A stretch of DNA of 64,000 nt from Schumannella luteola (GCF_013408685.1 NZ_JACBZY010000001.1:806001-870000), one strand, 5' to 3'; shown: positions 19,858-28,466, numbered from the stretch's first letter. Numbers and translations: made by a program. Notes: a model not told the origin generated them from the letters alone.

Positions 19858-20787
19858 GTGAAGACCCGAGCGCTCATCGCCCCTGCCCTCTTCGCGGTCG
19901 CCGCCCTCGGGCTGGCCGGCTGCGCCTCCGACTCCTCGGCGAACGCCGGCTCCGGCGGCAGCGCCGACAGCGGCACCGTCACGGTGATCGCCTCGACCAA
20001 CGTCTACGGCTCGATCGCCGAGGCCATCGGCGGCGATGCGGTCAAGGTCACGAGCATCATCGACGACCCCGACAAGGACCCGCACGAGTACGAGGCGGAT
20101 GCCCGCACCCAGCTCGAGCTCTCGAAGGCCGACATCGTCATCGAGAACGGCGGCGGCTACGACGACTTCGTCGACACGATGCTGAAGTCGGCGAAGAACA
20201 CCGACGCGACCGTGCTCGACGCGGCCGACATCTCCGGCTACGACCAGGAGCCGAGCGACGGCGAGTTCAACGAGCACGTCTGGTACGACTACCCGACCGT
20301 CGGCAAGGTGGCCGAGAAGTTCGCCGCCGCCGTCGAGAAGGTCGACCCGGATGCGGCCGACCAGGTCAAGAAGAACCTCGCCACCTTCCAGGAGGGGCTG
20401 AAGGGTCTCGACACCGACGTCACCGCGCTGAAGGCGAAGGCCGACGGCAAGTCCGTCGCGATCACCGAGCCCGTGCCGCTCTACCTGCTCGAGGCCGCCG
20501 GCTTCAGCAACGCGACACCCGACGAGTTCAGCGAGTCGATCGAAGAGGGCACGGATGCGCCGGTGCGCGTGCTGCAGGAGACCCTCGCCCTGTTCAGCGA
20601 CAAGAAGGTCTCCGTGCTCGTCTACAACGAGCAGACCGACGGAACCCAGACCGAGCAGGTGCTGAAGGCCGCGAAGGACAACGGCATCCCCGTCGTCGGC
20701 GTGACCGAGACCCTGCCGAAGGGCGACGACTACCTCGGCTGGCAGAAGAAGATCATCAGCGAGATCAGCTCGGCGCTCGGCGCCTGA
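19858..20787 (+). CDS. znuA: Zinc ABC transporter substrate-binding lipoprotein
   Basis: Surface lipoprotein, 309 aa, with lipobox LAGC (Cys22) and a Ser/Gly linker. The cluster A-1 fold shows STNVYGSIAEAIGG, the ligand-bearing DPHEYEADA, HVWYDYPTVGKVA with a second histidine, and VLVYNEQTDGTQTEQV in the C-lobe. It lacks the long His-rich loop of proteobacterial ZnuA. The GTG start is leaderless; the ATG two bases upstream would hit a stop at once. It is first of znuA-znuC-znuB-zur, which supports zinc as substrate. Confidence 0.93.
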   Translation: MKTRALIAPALFAVAALGLAGCASDSSANAGSGGSADSGTVTVIASTNVYGSIAEAIGGDAVKVTSIIDDPDKDPHEYEADARTQLELSKADIVIENGGGYDDFVDTMLKSAKNTDATVLDAADISGYDQEPSDGEFNEHVWYDYPTVGKVAEKFAAAVEKVDPDAADQVKKNLATFQEGLKGLDTDVTALKAKADGKSVAITEPVPLYLLEAAGFSNATPDEFSESIEEGTDAPVRVLQETLALFSDKKVSVLVYNEQTDGTQTEQVLKAAKDNGIPVVGVTETLPKGDDYLGWQKKIISEISSALGA

Positions 20788-20936
20788 GCCGGCCCTCACC
20801 ACCAGGAGTTCCGACGACCACCACCGACACCACCGCGACCGGCGGCCTCCCCGCCGCCGACGCGAGCACGACGACCCCCGCATCCCCCGCTCCGGCGGCG
20901 GACGCGGGGGTGCGTCGTGCGTGGGAGCATGAGGGG

Positions 20937-21800
20937 ATGACGGTGCTGCGGCTGAACGGGGCGGGTCTCGCCTACGGCAGCCGGCACCTCTGGAGCGGTC
21001 TCGACCTCGAGGTCGCCGCCGGCGAGTTCGTCGCCGTGCTCGGCGCGAACGGATCGGGCAAGACGAGCCTGCTGAAGGTGATCCTCGGCCAGCAGCAGCT
21101 GAGCAGCGGAACGGCCGAGCTGCTCGGCGAGCGCATCCACGGCGGCGACCGCCGTATCGGCTACATCCCGCAGCAGAAGATGGCCGAGCCCGGCACGCCG
21201 CTGCGCGGCCGCGACCTCGTCGGCCTCGGCGTCGACGGCCACCGGCTCGGGCCGGGCTGGCCGAGCCGCGCGCGCCGGCAGAAGGTGGATGCGCTGCTCG
21301 AGTCGGTCGGAGCGTCCGGCTTCGCGAGCCGCCCGATCGGCACCCTCTCCGGTGGCGAGCAGCAGCGCCTGCGCGTCGGCCAGTCCCTCGCCGGCGACCC
21401 GCGCCTGCTGCTCTGCGACGAGCCGCTGATCTCGCTCGACCTGCGCCACCAGCGCGAGGTCAGCGAGCTGATCGACCGCCAGCGTCGCGAGCGCGACCTC
21501 GGCGTGCTGTTCGTGACCCACGACGTGAACCCGATCCTCGGCATGGTCGACCGGGTGCTTTACCTGGCGAACGGCGCCTTCCGCATCGGCACCCCCGACG
21601 AGGTGCTGCGCAGCGAGGTGCTGAGCGAACTGTACCAGTCGCCGATCGACGTCATCCGCACCCGCGGACGCATCGTCGTGGTCGGCGTGCCCGACTCCTC
21701 GCACCACCACGACGACCACGATCACGCAGACCACGGCGGGCACCCGCACACCGCGGGCACCGGCGGACTCGGCACCCACCCGACGGGAGGCGCCGCGTGA
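20937..21800 (+). CDS. znuC: Zinc ABC transporter ATP-binding protein
   Basis: ATPase subunit, 287 aa from the ATG at 20937. Walker A GANGSGKTS, signature LSGGEQQ, Walker B LLLCDEP and H-loop FVTHDVN are intact. The C-terminus has a His/Asp-rich tail (HHHDDHDHADHGGHPH), probably a cytoplasmic zinc-binding segment. The frame stays open upstream to 20814, where an ACG codon follows a strong AGGAG site (20803-20807); the 41 extra codons read TTTTDTTATGG and so on, with normal codon use. The true start may be this ACG, or an ATG lost by a T-to-C change. The stop overlaps znuB (GTGA). Confidence 0.92.
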   Translation: MTVLRLNGAGLAYGSRHLWSGLDLEVAAGEFVAVLGANGSGKTSLLKVILGQQQLSSGTAELLGERIHGGDRRIGYIPQQKMAEPGTPLRGRDLVGLGVDGHRLGPGWPSRARRQKVDALLESVGASGFASRPIGTLSGGEQQRLRVGQSLAGDPRLLLCDEPLISLDLRHQREVSELIDRQRRERDLGVLFVTHDVNPILGMVDRVLYLANGAFRIGTPDEVLRSEVLSELYQSPIDVIRTRGRIVVVGVPDSSHHHDDHDHADHGGHPHTAGTGGLGTHPTGGAA

Positions 21801-22678
21801 ATGACCTGTGGAGCGCGATCTTCGACTTCAGCGACTACGGCGAGCTGATCTCGCTGCTGCGCAACTCGATCTTCGCCGGCGCCGTGCTCGGCATCGCGGG
21901 CGGTCTGATCGGCGTCTTCGTGATGCAGCGCGACATGGCCTTCGCGGTGCACGGCATCAGCGAGCTGAGCTTCGCGGGCGCCTCGGCGGGCCTGCTGCTG
22001 GGGCTCGGCGTCGTGCAGGGCGCGATCGTCGGCTCGCTCGTCGCGGCGGCGCTGATCGGCCTGCTCGGCACGCGGGCTCGCGATCGCAACTCGATCATCG
22101 CGGTGCTGATGCCCTTCGGGCTCGGCATCGGCATCCTCTGTCTCGCTCTGTTCCCGGGCAGGTCGGCGAACAAGTTCGGACTGCTGACCGGGCAGATCGT
22201 CGCCGTCGATGACCCGCGCCTGAACTCGCTGCTCATCATCTGCGCGATCGTCGTCGTCGGGCTCGCGGTCGTCTGGCGTCCGCTCGTGTTCGCGAGCCTG
22301 GATGCGGATGTCGCGATCGCCCGCGGGGTTCCGGCGCGCTGGCTGTCGCTGGCGTTCATGATCCTGCTGGGCCTCACGATCGCGGTGAGCGTGCAGATCG
22401 TGGGAGCCCTGCTCGTGCTGTCGATCCTGGTGACGCCGGCGGCCGCTGCGCTGCGGCTCACGGCATCCCCCGTGTGGGTTCCGGTGCTCAGCGTCGTCTT
22501 CGCGACCGTGTCGCTCGTGGGCGGCATCCTGCTCGCGCTCGGCGCCTCGGTGCCGATCAGCCCCTACGTGACGACGATCTCGTTCCTCATCTACCTCGTC
22601 GCCCGGGTGATCTCCTGGCAGCGGCACCGCACGCGACGCGGCAGAATCGCTTCGATGACGGAGGTGGTGACGGCATGA
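21797..22678 (+). CDS. znuB: Zinc ABC transporter permease
   Basis: ABC-3 family permease, 293 aa with about eight transmembrane helices. Conserved features are MQRDMAFAVHGISELSFAGASAGLLLG in the second and third helices, and SVQIVGALLVLSILVTPAAAA in the later core. The GTG start overlaps znuC and the stop overlaps zur (ATGA), giving a tightly coupled operon. The sequence is only distantly like the permease at 3597, so the window has two separate cluster A-1 importers. Confidence 0.93.
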   Translation: MNDLWSAIFDFSDYGELISLLRNSIFAGAVLGIAGGLIGVFVMQRDMAFAVHGISELSFAGASAGLLLGLGVVQGAIVGSLVAAALIGLLGTRARDRNSIIAVLMPFGLGIGILCLALFPGRSANKFGLLTGQIVAVDDPRLNSLLIICAIVVVGLAVVWRPLVFASLDADVAIARGVPARWLSLAFMILLGLTIAVSVQIVGALLVLSILVTPAAAALRLTASPVWVPVLSVVFATVSLVGGILLALGASVPISPYVTTISFLIYLVARVISWQRHRTRRGRIASMTEVVTA

Positions 22679-23082
22679 CCGCACGACGCAACACCTGGCA
22701 GCGCGAGGCCGTGCGCGGCGCGCTCGGCGACCGCGAGGGTTTCGTGAGCGCGCAGGCGCTGCACTCGGGTCTGCGCGACCAGGGCTCGACGATCGGGCTC
22801 GCGACCGTCTACCGCGCCCTCGCCGACCTCGAGTCGACGGGCGAGGCCGACTCGCTGCAGCAGGAGGGTGAGGCGCTCTACCGCGCCTGCACGCCCGGCA
22901 AGCACCACCACCACCTGATCTGCCGCAACTGCGGCGCGACCGTCGAGATCGAGGCGGATGAGGTGGAGACCTGGGCGCACCAGGTCGCCGCGAAGCACGG
23001 CTTCACCCAGCCGGAGCACGTGGTCGACGTCTTCGGTCTCTGCGCCGACTGCACCGCGAAGGGCGTCGACGCGCAGAGCTGA
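22675..23082 (+). CDS. zur: Fur-family transcriptional regulator, zinc uptake repressor
   Basis: DNA-binding metalloregulator, 135 aa. An N-terminal winged helix (about 6-75, with STIGLATVYRALADLE as recognition region) precedes a dimer/metal domain with HHHHLICRNCG and LCADC, giving the structural zinc site (two CxxC pairs). Position as last gene of the zinc-uptake operon, and the palindromic operator before znuA, identify it as Zur rather than Fur or PerR. It would repress the operon when zinc is bound. Confidence 0.93.
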   Translation: MTARRNTWQREAVRGALGDREGFVSAQALHSGLRDQGSTIGLATVYRALADLESTGEADSLQQEGEALYRACTPGKHHHHLICRNCGATVEIEADEVETWAHQVAAKHGFTQPEHVVDVFGLCADCTAKGVDAQS

Positions 23083-23188
23083 CCGGCGCGGAATCACCCG
23101 ATCCGGCCCCGAACGGGGGTGCGGTGCCGGTGGATGATGCGGGCGCACCCGGAGGGTCGCGGGCCGGATGATCGCTAGCGTCGCGCTC

Positions 23189-23818
23189 GTGGACTTCGCC
23201 GACATCCTTCCCGACCTGCTTCCGCGGCTCGCGCTCGCCGTCGGGATCGTCGTGCTCGTGGGCATCGTGACCCCGCTGGCCCTCGGCCGTGCCACAGGTC
23301 TCCGCCTGAGCCGACTGGTGGTGTTCACTGCGATATCGCTCCTCGCCGCGGTCGTCGTCGGAAGCGTCATCGTGTTCGCACAGCTCCCCGTGCAGCTGGT
23401 CGCCGACGCCCTCGACGTCGATGCGGACCAGGCGCTGCCCACCACCTTGCTCATCGCTCTCGTCACCGGTGGCGGAACCGGCCTGCTCGCCGCGATCGTC
23501 GCGACGGCGGGCGCGGGAGCGGGCGGCGCCGTCGCGGGCCGATTCACCCGACGTGCGGCTCCGCGGGCGATCGGCGTCGCCGCGGGCACGATCGGCGCGC
23601 TCGCGATCGTCGGCGCCGTCGCGATCGGGCCGGTCGGGCTGTCCAGCTGGGTGCCCGCGGCCATCGCGGCCGCCGTGGTCGTCGGTCTCCTGCTCGCGGT
23701 GAGCTCGGCTCTGCCGTGGCCGGGCGGCTTCGTGCGACCGCAGGCGACGCCGCATGCCGCGTCGGCTTCCTCTGAGCGCGCCGTCGTCGCGCTCGGATTC
23801 TCCGATCGCGAGCGCTGA
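23189..23818 (+). CDS. Hypothetical membrane protein (paralogue of the next gene)
   Basis: Integral membrane protein, 209 aa with four to five hydrophobic helices and a polar C-terminus; no known family recognised. The GTG at 23189 is preferred because TAGCGT (23176-23181) lies exactly 7 nt upstream, the same arrangement as for znuA; an ATG at 23168 is the alternative and would include the promoter. The end of its last helix, LLAVSSALPWPGG, is repeated nearly unchanged in the following gene, suggesting a tandem duplication. Confidence 0.65.
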   Translation: MDFADILPDLLPRLALAVGIVVLVGIVTPLALGRATGLRLSRLVVFTAISLLAAVVVGSVIVFAQLPVQLVADALDVDADQALPTTLLIALVTGGGTGLLAAIVATAGAGAGGAVAGRFTRRAAPRAIGVAAGTIGALAIVGAVAIGPVGLSSWVPAAIAAAVVVGLLLAVSSALPWPGGFVRPQATPHAASASSERAVVALGFSDRER

Positions 23819-23821
23819 TCC

Positions 23822-24394
23822 GTGGATCCGAACCTGATCGGCACCCTCGCGCTGCTCGGCTTCTTCGCCGACCTCGCGGTCGTGATCTGGGTCGCCGCGA
23901 CCGGACCCGGTTCGGCGGTCGCGACCCGGGTCGGCCCCTTCATCGGCATCTCGGTGGCAGCCGGTATCCCGGCCGGGCCGATCCTGATGTTCACGAGCGG
24001 CTGGCTCGAGCACGGTGCGCCTCAGAACTTCGACGGCGCGGGCTTCTTCGTGGTGGTGGCGGCGATCGGCGGCGCGCTGCTGGCGCTGCTGGTCGTGCCC
24101 TTCGCCGCCGCGATCGGCACGGTCACCCGGCGGATGCGCCTTCCGCTGCCGATCGGCGCGGTCGCGGTCGGCTCGGCGGGCAGTCTGGTGCTCATCTCCG
24201 GCGTCGCGCTGATCACCCCCGCGGGTGTCGCGACGGCCATCCCTCTCGTGGTCGGGGCTCTGCTGATCGGGTCGCTGCTCGCGGTCTCCGCCTCGCTTCC
24301 CTGGCCGGGCGGGATGCTGCGGGACCCGGTGCCGGCACGCCCCGAGATCGCGGCTTCCGCGGCTGACGAGCAGTCCCATCCGCAGCCCGAGTAG
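23822..24394 (+). CDS. Hypothetical membrane protein (paralogue of the previous gene)
   Basis: Integral membrane protein, 190 aa with about five helices, starting at GTG 3 nt after the preceding stop. The C-terminal LLAVSASLPWPGG matches LLAVSSALPWPGG of its neighbour, and both end in polar tails of similar length. No catalytic or transport motif is visible. The two probably form one unit, but their role is unknown. Confidence 0.65.
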   Translation: MDPNLIGTLALLGFFADLAVVIWVAATGPGSAVATRVGPFIGISVAAGIPAGPILMFTSGWLEHGAPQNFDGAGFFVVVAAIGGALLALLVVPFAAAIGTVTRRMRLPLPIGAVAVGSAGSLVLISGVALITPAGVATAIPLVVGALLIGSLLAVSASLPWPGGMLRDPVPARPEIAASAADEQSHPQPE

Positions 24395-24432
24395 CACGCC
24401 CGCGCACCCGCTCACAATGGGGTGACGAAAGG

Positions 24433-24461
24433 GTGACATGAGTCGAACTCCGGCGTAATCT
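24433..24461 (+). promoter_or_regulatory. Promoter of the SipW-type secreted-protein cluster
   Basis: GTGACA (24433-24438) and TAATCT (24456-24461) are separated by 17 nt, about 88 nt before the first cluster gene. The leader has a GGAG ribosome site before the ATG. No operator is evident. Confidence 0.6.
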
Positions 24462-24549
24462 GTGCGCCAGGGATCGTCGGCGCGGGGAGGGCACCGAGTC
24501 ATCCACAACCACCGCGTCGACGCAGTGACGGCAGATCAGGGAGCCGGTC

Positions 24550-25167
24550 ATGACGACGACAACTCAGGAGACGACCCGACCGAAGCGCTGGCGATCGCGC
24601 AAGATCGCCGCCATCCTCGCCGGAGGCCTCGTGCTCGGCGTGGGTGCGACCTATGTGCTCGCGGCCTGGAACGACTCCGAATTCGCCACCGGCACGTTCA
24701 CGGCCGGAACCTTCGACATGGTCGGCTCGACCGACGGCACGACGTTCAGCAACCACAACACGGCGGGGACCGCGGCCACGCTGCCCTTCACCGTGAACGT
24801 GGGATCGCTGTCGCCGACCGACGTCGCCGCCGCACCGTTCGCGGTGCAGCTGACCTCGGCGACGACGAACGCGGCGACGGTCACGGTGACCAGCTCCGGC
24901 ACCACCGGGGTGGTAACGAACCTCACCTACACGCTGCTGCAGACCACCGCATTCGGCTGCACGGCGGCGACGACGGGCACCGCGCTCGTTCCGGCGGGCA
25001 CCGCCCTGACCAGCACCGGCGGAACGGCGGTGACCTTCAACCTCGCGAAGGGCACCGGCGGCGCGGCCGGAGCGCCGGTCAACCTGTGCTTCAAGGTGAC
25101 CGCCGGCTCGATCGTGCAGGGGCAGACCGGAACCGCCACCTGGCAGTTCGCGGCCCAGTCGGTCTGA
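24550..25167 (+). CDS. SipW-dependent-type secreted protein (TasA/camelysin-like)
   Basis: Exported protein of 205 aa. The signal peptide has the SipW-dependent pattern: basic RSRK, hydrophobic IAAILAGGLVLGVGATYVLA, then AAWNDSEFATGTFTAG, where the mature protein begins. The rest is a Thr/Ala/Gly-rich beta-sandwich with two cysteines (FGCTAAT and NLCFKV), probably a disulfide. This resembles TasA/camelysin-type proteins that can form surface fibres. A signal peptidase of the matching kind is two genes downstream. Fibre formation is inferred. Confidence 0.8.
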   Translation: MTTTTQETTRPKRWRSRKIAAILAGGLVLGVGATYVLAAWNDSEFATGTFTAGTFDMVGSTDGTTFSNHNTAGTAATLPFTVNVGSLSPTDVAAAPFAVQLTSATTNAATVTVTSSGTTGVVTNLTYTLLQTTAFGCTAATTGTALVPAGTALTSTGGTAVTFNLAKGTGGAAGAPVNLCFKVTAGSIVQGQTGTATWQFAAQSV

Positions 25168-25169
25168 TC

Positions 25170-25838
25170 GTGAGGTCGGGCGACCGCGCGTCGCCCCCGC
25201 CGTCCGCACCCCGCCGACGCGTGTCGGTGCGGGTGCGGGCGGCGATCGCCGGCGGACTCGCGCTCGGGTTGGGCGCGGGATTCACGCTGGCGGCGTGGAA
25301 CGACGCGGAGATAGCGAAGGCGACGTTCACGGCGTCGCGCTTCGACACGCAGTCGAGCGTGAACGGCGGCGCCTATGCCGACAACACCACTGCGCCGGGC
25401 ATGGCGCTCACCCTGCCGGTGGGTGGCTACGTGCCGAACGGAGCGACCTACACGATGGTGCGCATCCGCACGGTCGCGCAGTCGGTGGTCGGCACGGCGA
25501 CGCTCGGCGGGGCGACCTTCTCGAACAACGCCGGCGGCATCGCGCTCAGCTCGGCCATGCTCTACCGCGTCGTGCGTGTCGACACCGCCGCGACCTGCGA
25601 CGCGAACGCCTTCACGACCGCAAGCCCGAACTGGGTGGTCGGCGGCGCCTCCACGGCGGCGCTGCTGTCGAGCGGTCAGAACTCCGGTGTCGTCAATCCG
25701 CTCGCGGCCGCGGCCGGCTCGACCCCCGGCACGCCGACGGCCTTCTGCTTCCAGGTGTATCTCGCCCCGGATGCGCCGAGCGGAACCCAGTCGCAGAACG
25801 CCACCGCCACCTGGACCTTCACGACCCGCTCGACCTGA
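25170..25838 (+). CDS. Second SipW-dependent-type secreted protein
   Basis: Exported protein of 222 aa, a diverged paralogue of the preceding gene. The signal peptide is IAGGLALGLGAGFTLAAWND followed by AEIAKATFTA, with the same AAWND landmark. The mature part is beta-rich with cysteines in ATCDANAF and AFCFQVYL. The GTG at 25170 is 2 nt after the previous stop; a GTG at 25221 would give a shorter N-terminus. Probably co-secreted with its neighbour. Confidence 0.75.
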   Translation: MRSGDRASPPPSAPRRRVSVRVRAAIAGGLALGLGAGFTLAAWNDAEIAKATFTASRFDTQSSVNGGAYADNTTAPGMALTLPVGGYVPNGATYTMVRIRTVAQSVVGTATLGGATFSNNAGGIALSSAMLYRVVRVDTAATCDANAFTTASPNWVVGGASTAALLSSGQNSGVVNPLAAAAGSTPGTPTAFCFQVYLAPDAPSGTQSQNATATWTFTTRST

Positions 25839-25897
25839 CCGCCGCATCCACCTGACCGCGCATCCCCCGTCACCGCACCCGCCCGAAGGAGTACCTC

Positions 25898-27262
25898 GTG
25901 ACCACCGCCCCCATCGCGCACCGCCGCCCGCGGCCGCGCCGTGAGGGCGGCGCGCGGTCGGTGCTGGTGGATGTGGTGCTCTGGGTGGCGGCGGCCGGCG
26001 GCGCCGTCTGCCTGGCGGCCGTGATCGGGGCGACTGTCTTCCACGCGACGATCATCATGTTCTCGACCGGGTCGATGTCGCCCACGATCCCCTCGGGCTC
26101 GGCCGCGCTCGTCCAGCAGATCCCCGCGGCCGAGGCGAAGGTCGGCGACGTGGTCACGGTCGAACGGCCCGGCGGGCTGCTGCCGATCACGCACCGGGTG
26201 GTCGGCATCGAGGCGCCGGAGGGTCGCGCTTCGGCGGTGCGCGAGATCACGCTGCGCGGCGACGCCAACGCCGACGACGACCCGGCACCGTACCGGGTCG
26301 AGCAGGTGCGCATCGTGCGCGTCGCCGTGCCGGGCCTCGCGCACATCGTGGTCTGGTTCGGCAATCCCTTCGTGCTCGGCGGTCTCACGATCGGCGCCGC
26401 CGTGCTCGTGACGTGGGCGTTCTGGCCGCGGCGACGCCCCGGCGACGAGGCCGAGCAGGAGCCCGAGATCGCGCTGACCCCGACGACGGCCGATGATGCC
26501 CGCGTCCGCAGCGGCGCCGCGCTCGCCGCCGTGCTGGTGACCGCCGGTGCGGCGACGCTGATCCCGTTCGTCGCACCGGCCCCCGCCGCTGCCGAGCCGC
26601 TCGAGACGATCGTGCGCGGCGACCACATCCAGCTCGTCAGCATCGGCGACGTCGACGCGATGCAGAGCATGGCGCCGGGCACCTCGGCCGACTGGCAGGT
26701 CGGCGTGAGCACCTACGACGACTCGAACGTCGGCCGCCTGCAACTCGGGCTCGGCCTCGACTCGGATCCGGCGCGGTCGGACGGACTGCTGGTGGATGCG
26801 CGCGGCTGCGACGTGCGCTGGACGGCCGACGGCTGCCCGACCGGCGCGATCGACTACTTCAGCGACCTTCCGCTCGTCGCGGCGACATCGCCGACGACCT
26901 TCCACGGCGCGCGCTGGTTCGTCGACGAAGACATCCCGGCCGAGGTCTGGGTACTCATGACCGTGCACGTCGCCGACGACATCACCGAGCAGGCGGATGC
27001 CGAGCTGCGCCTGCAGGTGTGGGGCGCTGGCGATGCGGGGGTCGGCAGCGGCGGTCTCGGCAACGGCGACGGATCCGGCGGGGCCGGCGCGGGCGGTTCG
27101 GGCGCCGGCGCCGGTCGCGGCGGAGACCTCGCCGGCACCGGCGTCGCCGGGGCCTGGCCGGCGGCGCTGCTGGCGCTCGGCGCGATCGGCAGCGGTCTCG
27201 TGCTCGCCGCGCTGGCACGCCGTCGCCGCAGCTGGCTCGACACCGCGCGGGGCGCATCGTGA
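25898..27262 (+). CDS. SipW-type signal peptidase I fused to a wall-anchored-like domain
   Basis: Membrane protein of 454 aa in two parts. The N-terminal part is a SipW/archaeal-type signal peptidase: TM helix (about 22-48), catalytic FSTGSMSPTIPSG (Ser59), HRVVGIE (His99 in place of the bacterial lysine), GDANADDDP (about 121-129) and a second TM (about 154-176). The C-terminal part starts with another hydrophobic stretch ending AAA-E (about 205-233), like an internal signal peptide, then a 170-residue beta-rich domain, a Gly-rich linker and LAGTG (about 411-415) with a hydrophobic helix and Arg tail, resembling a sortase signal. It most likely processes the neighbouring secreted proteins. 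The fusion is unusual; such domains are normally separate proteins. Confidence 0.8.
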   Translation: MTTAPIAHRRPRPRREGGARSVLVDVVLWVAAAGGAVCLAAVIGATVFHATIIMFSTGSMSPTIPSGSAALVQQIPAAEAKVGDVVTVERPGGLLPITHRVVGIEAPEGRASAVREITLRGDANADDDPAPYRVEQVRIVRVAVPGLAHIVVWFGNPFVLGGLTIGAAVLVTWAFWPRRRPGDEAEQEPEIALTPTTADDARVRSGAALAAVLVTAGAATLIPFVAPAPAAAEPLETIVRGDHIQLVSIGDVDAMQSMAPGTSADWQVGVSTYDDSNVGRLQLGLGLDSDPARSDGLLVDARGCDVRWTADGCPTGAIDYFSDLPLVAATSPTTFHGARWFVDEDIPAEVWVLMTVHVADDITEQADAELRLQVWGAGDAGVGSGGLGNGDGSGGAGAGGSGAGAGRGGDLAGTGVAGAWPAALLALGAIGSGLVLAALARRRRSWLDTARGAS

Positions 27263-27810
27263 GCCGCCGCAATCGGGAGGCGGCGTCGCGCCGGCGCGTC
27301 CTCGCCGGACGTCGCCTCCTTGCCGGACGCCCGCGGCTGCAGGCCGCGCTCGCCGCGGTCATGGCCGCGGCGCTGGGGCTCGCTGTCGCCTACCCGGCGG
27401 CGAGCAGCATCCGCAGCACCGAAGCCGCCTGGACCGACGGCGAGGTCATCATCGGCACGCTCGCGACGCTTAAGGTGAACCCCGTCACGACGGCGGCGTG
27501 CCGCAACGCCTCGGGTGAGCTGGGCCTGCTGAACCCGAGCGTGCCCATCCAGTGGACCGCGCCGCCCGCGACCTCCGACGGCATCGCCCCGACCTCCTAC
27601 ATCGTGACCTGGTCGGGCAACGCGACCACCCCGGGGTCCGCTGAGACGACGGCGACCAGCTACGGCATCCCCGTCTCGGTGCTCGCGCTCGGCGCGACCG
27701 GCTCGGCGACCGTCACGGCGAAGTACAACAACTGGGTGTCGGCGCCCTCGGCCCCGCGCACCTTCACGATCACCTCGCTGCTGATCGTCACGACCTACAA
27801 CTGCGTCTGA
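27259..27810 (+). CDS. Third SipW-type secreted protein
   Basis: Exported protein of 183 aa overlapping the signal peptidase gene by 4 nt (GTGA). An Arg-rich N-terminus precedes a hydrophobic segment (LQAALAAVMAAALGLAVAYPAA), followed by STEAAWTDGEVIIGTLATL, the AAWTD landmark of this signal type. The mature part looks like a fibronectin type III-like beta-sandwich (PIQWTAPPATSDG, SYIVTWSGN, VTAKYNNWVSAPS), with cysteines near each end. A minor subunit or anchor for the other two proteins is possible. Confidence 0.72.
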   Translation: MSRRNREAASRRRVLAGRRLLAGRPRLQAALAAVMAAALGLAVAYPAASSIRSTEAAWTDGEVIIGTLATLKVNPVTTAACRNASGELGLLNPSVPIQWTAPPATSDGIAPTSYIVTWSGNATTPGSAETTATSYGIPVSVLALGATGSATVTAKYNNWVSAPSAPRTFTITSLLIVTTYNCV

Positions 27811-27867
27811 CACGGCCCCGCTCGCGGGTGAGCGACGGGCTGCTGCCGGGCCGCTCGCGGGCTCGCG

Positions 27868-27896
27868 TTGCCGGGCGGCCGAACGTCGGGTACTCT
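27868..27896 (+). promoter_or_regulatory. Promoter of the rpmB-rpmG-rpsN operon
   Basis: TTGCCG (27868-27873) and TACTCT (27891-27896), spaced by 17 nt, precede a leader of about 150 nt. No Zur-like palindrome is visible, unlike the znu promoter. The leader is long enough for a regulatory structure, but I could not assign one. Confidence 0.6.
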
Positions 27897-28056
27897 CGGA
27901 GGGTTGCGCGTCTCGGCGCGCTTCTTCTTGTGTGCCGCCGCATCCTCGGATTCGGTCTCGGCACGCCGACAAGTGACCTTGGGTGAGTCGGCCTGGGATG
28001 CGTCCCGCCGCCTCACGGTAGCCGACGGAGAGATCCGTCTCGATATTGGAGGAACC

Positions 28057-28293
28057 ATGGCAGCCGTGTGCCAGGTGACCGGAGCCGTTCCCGGCTTCGG
28101 ACACAACATCTCGCACTCGCACCGCCGGACGAAGCGCCGCTTCGACCCGAACGTGCAGAAGAAGAAGTACTACGTCCCGTCGCTGCGCCGCACCGTGACC
28201 CTGACGCTGTCCGCTAAGGGCATCAAGGTCATCGACGCTCGCGGCATCGAGTCGGTCGTCAAGGACCTGCTGGCCCGTGGGGAGAAGATCTGA
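28057..28293 (+). CDS. rpmB: 50S ribosomal protein L28, zinc-independent type
   Basis: Ribosomal large-subunit protein, 78 aa: [28 protein letters not shown] is the conserved N-terminal half (residues 5 on). It has a single cysteine, so the CxxC zinc pairs of the other form are absent. A strong GGAGG site precedes the ATG. Its stop overlaps the L33 start by one base. The operon order L28-L33-S14 is typical of actinobacteria. Confidence 0.97.
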   Translation: MAAVCQVTGAVPGFGHNISHSHRRTKRRFDPNVQKKKYYVPSLRRTVTLTLSAKGIKVIDARGIESVVKDLLARGEKI

Positions 28294-28463
28294 TGGCCAA
28301 GAAGGCACAGGACGTCCGTCCGATCATCAAGCTCCGCTCCACCGCCGGCACCGGGTACACCTACGTGACCCGCAAGAACCGCCGCAACAACCCCGACCGC
28401 ATCGTGCTCAAGAAGTACGACCCGGTGGTCCGCAAGCACGTCGAATTCCGAGAGGAGCGCTAA
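28293..28463 (+). CDS. rpmG: 50S ribosomal protein L33, cysteine-free type
   Basis: Large-subunit protein of 56 aa ([19 protein letters not shown] start; [20 protein letters not shown] core). There are no cysteines, so this is the zinc-independent form. The ATG overlaps the L28 stop (TGATG) and S14 follows after 3 nt, indicating a single transcript. Confidence 0.97.
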   Translation: MAKKAQDVRPIIKLRSTAGTGYTYVTRKNRRNNPDRIVLKKYDPVVRKHVEFREER

Positions 28464-28466
28464 GCC

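Noticed and set aside
27868-28056. An in-frame N-terminal extension of L28.
   Set aside because: It would add 60 residues not found in L28, overlaps the promoter, and a strong GGAGG lies directly before the normal ATG.
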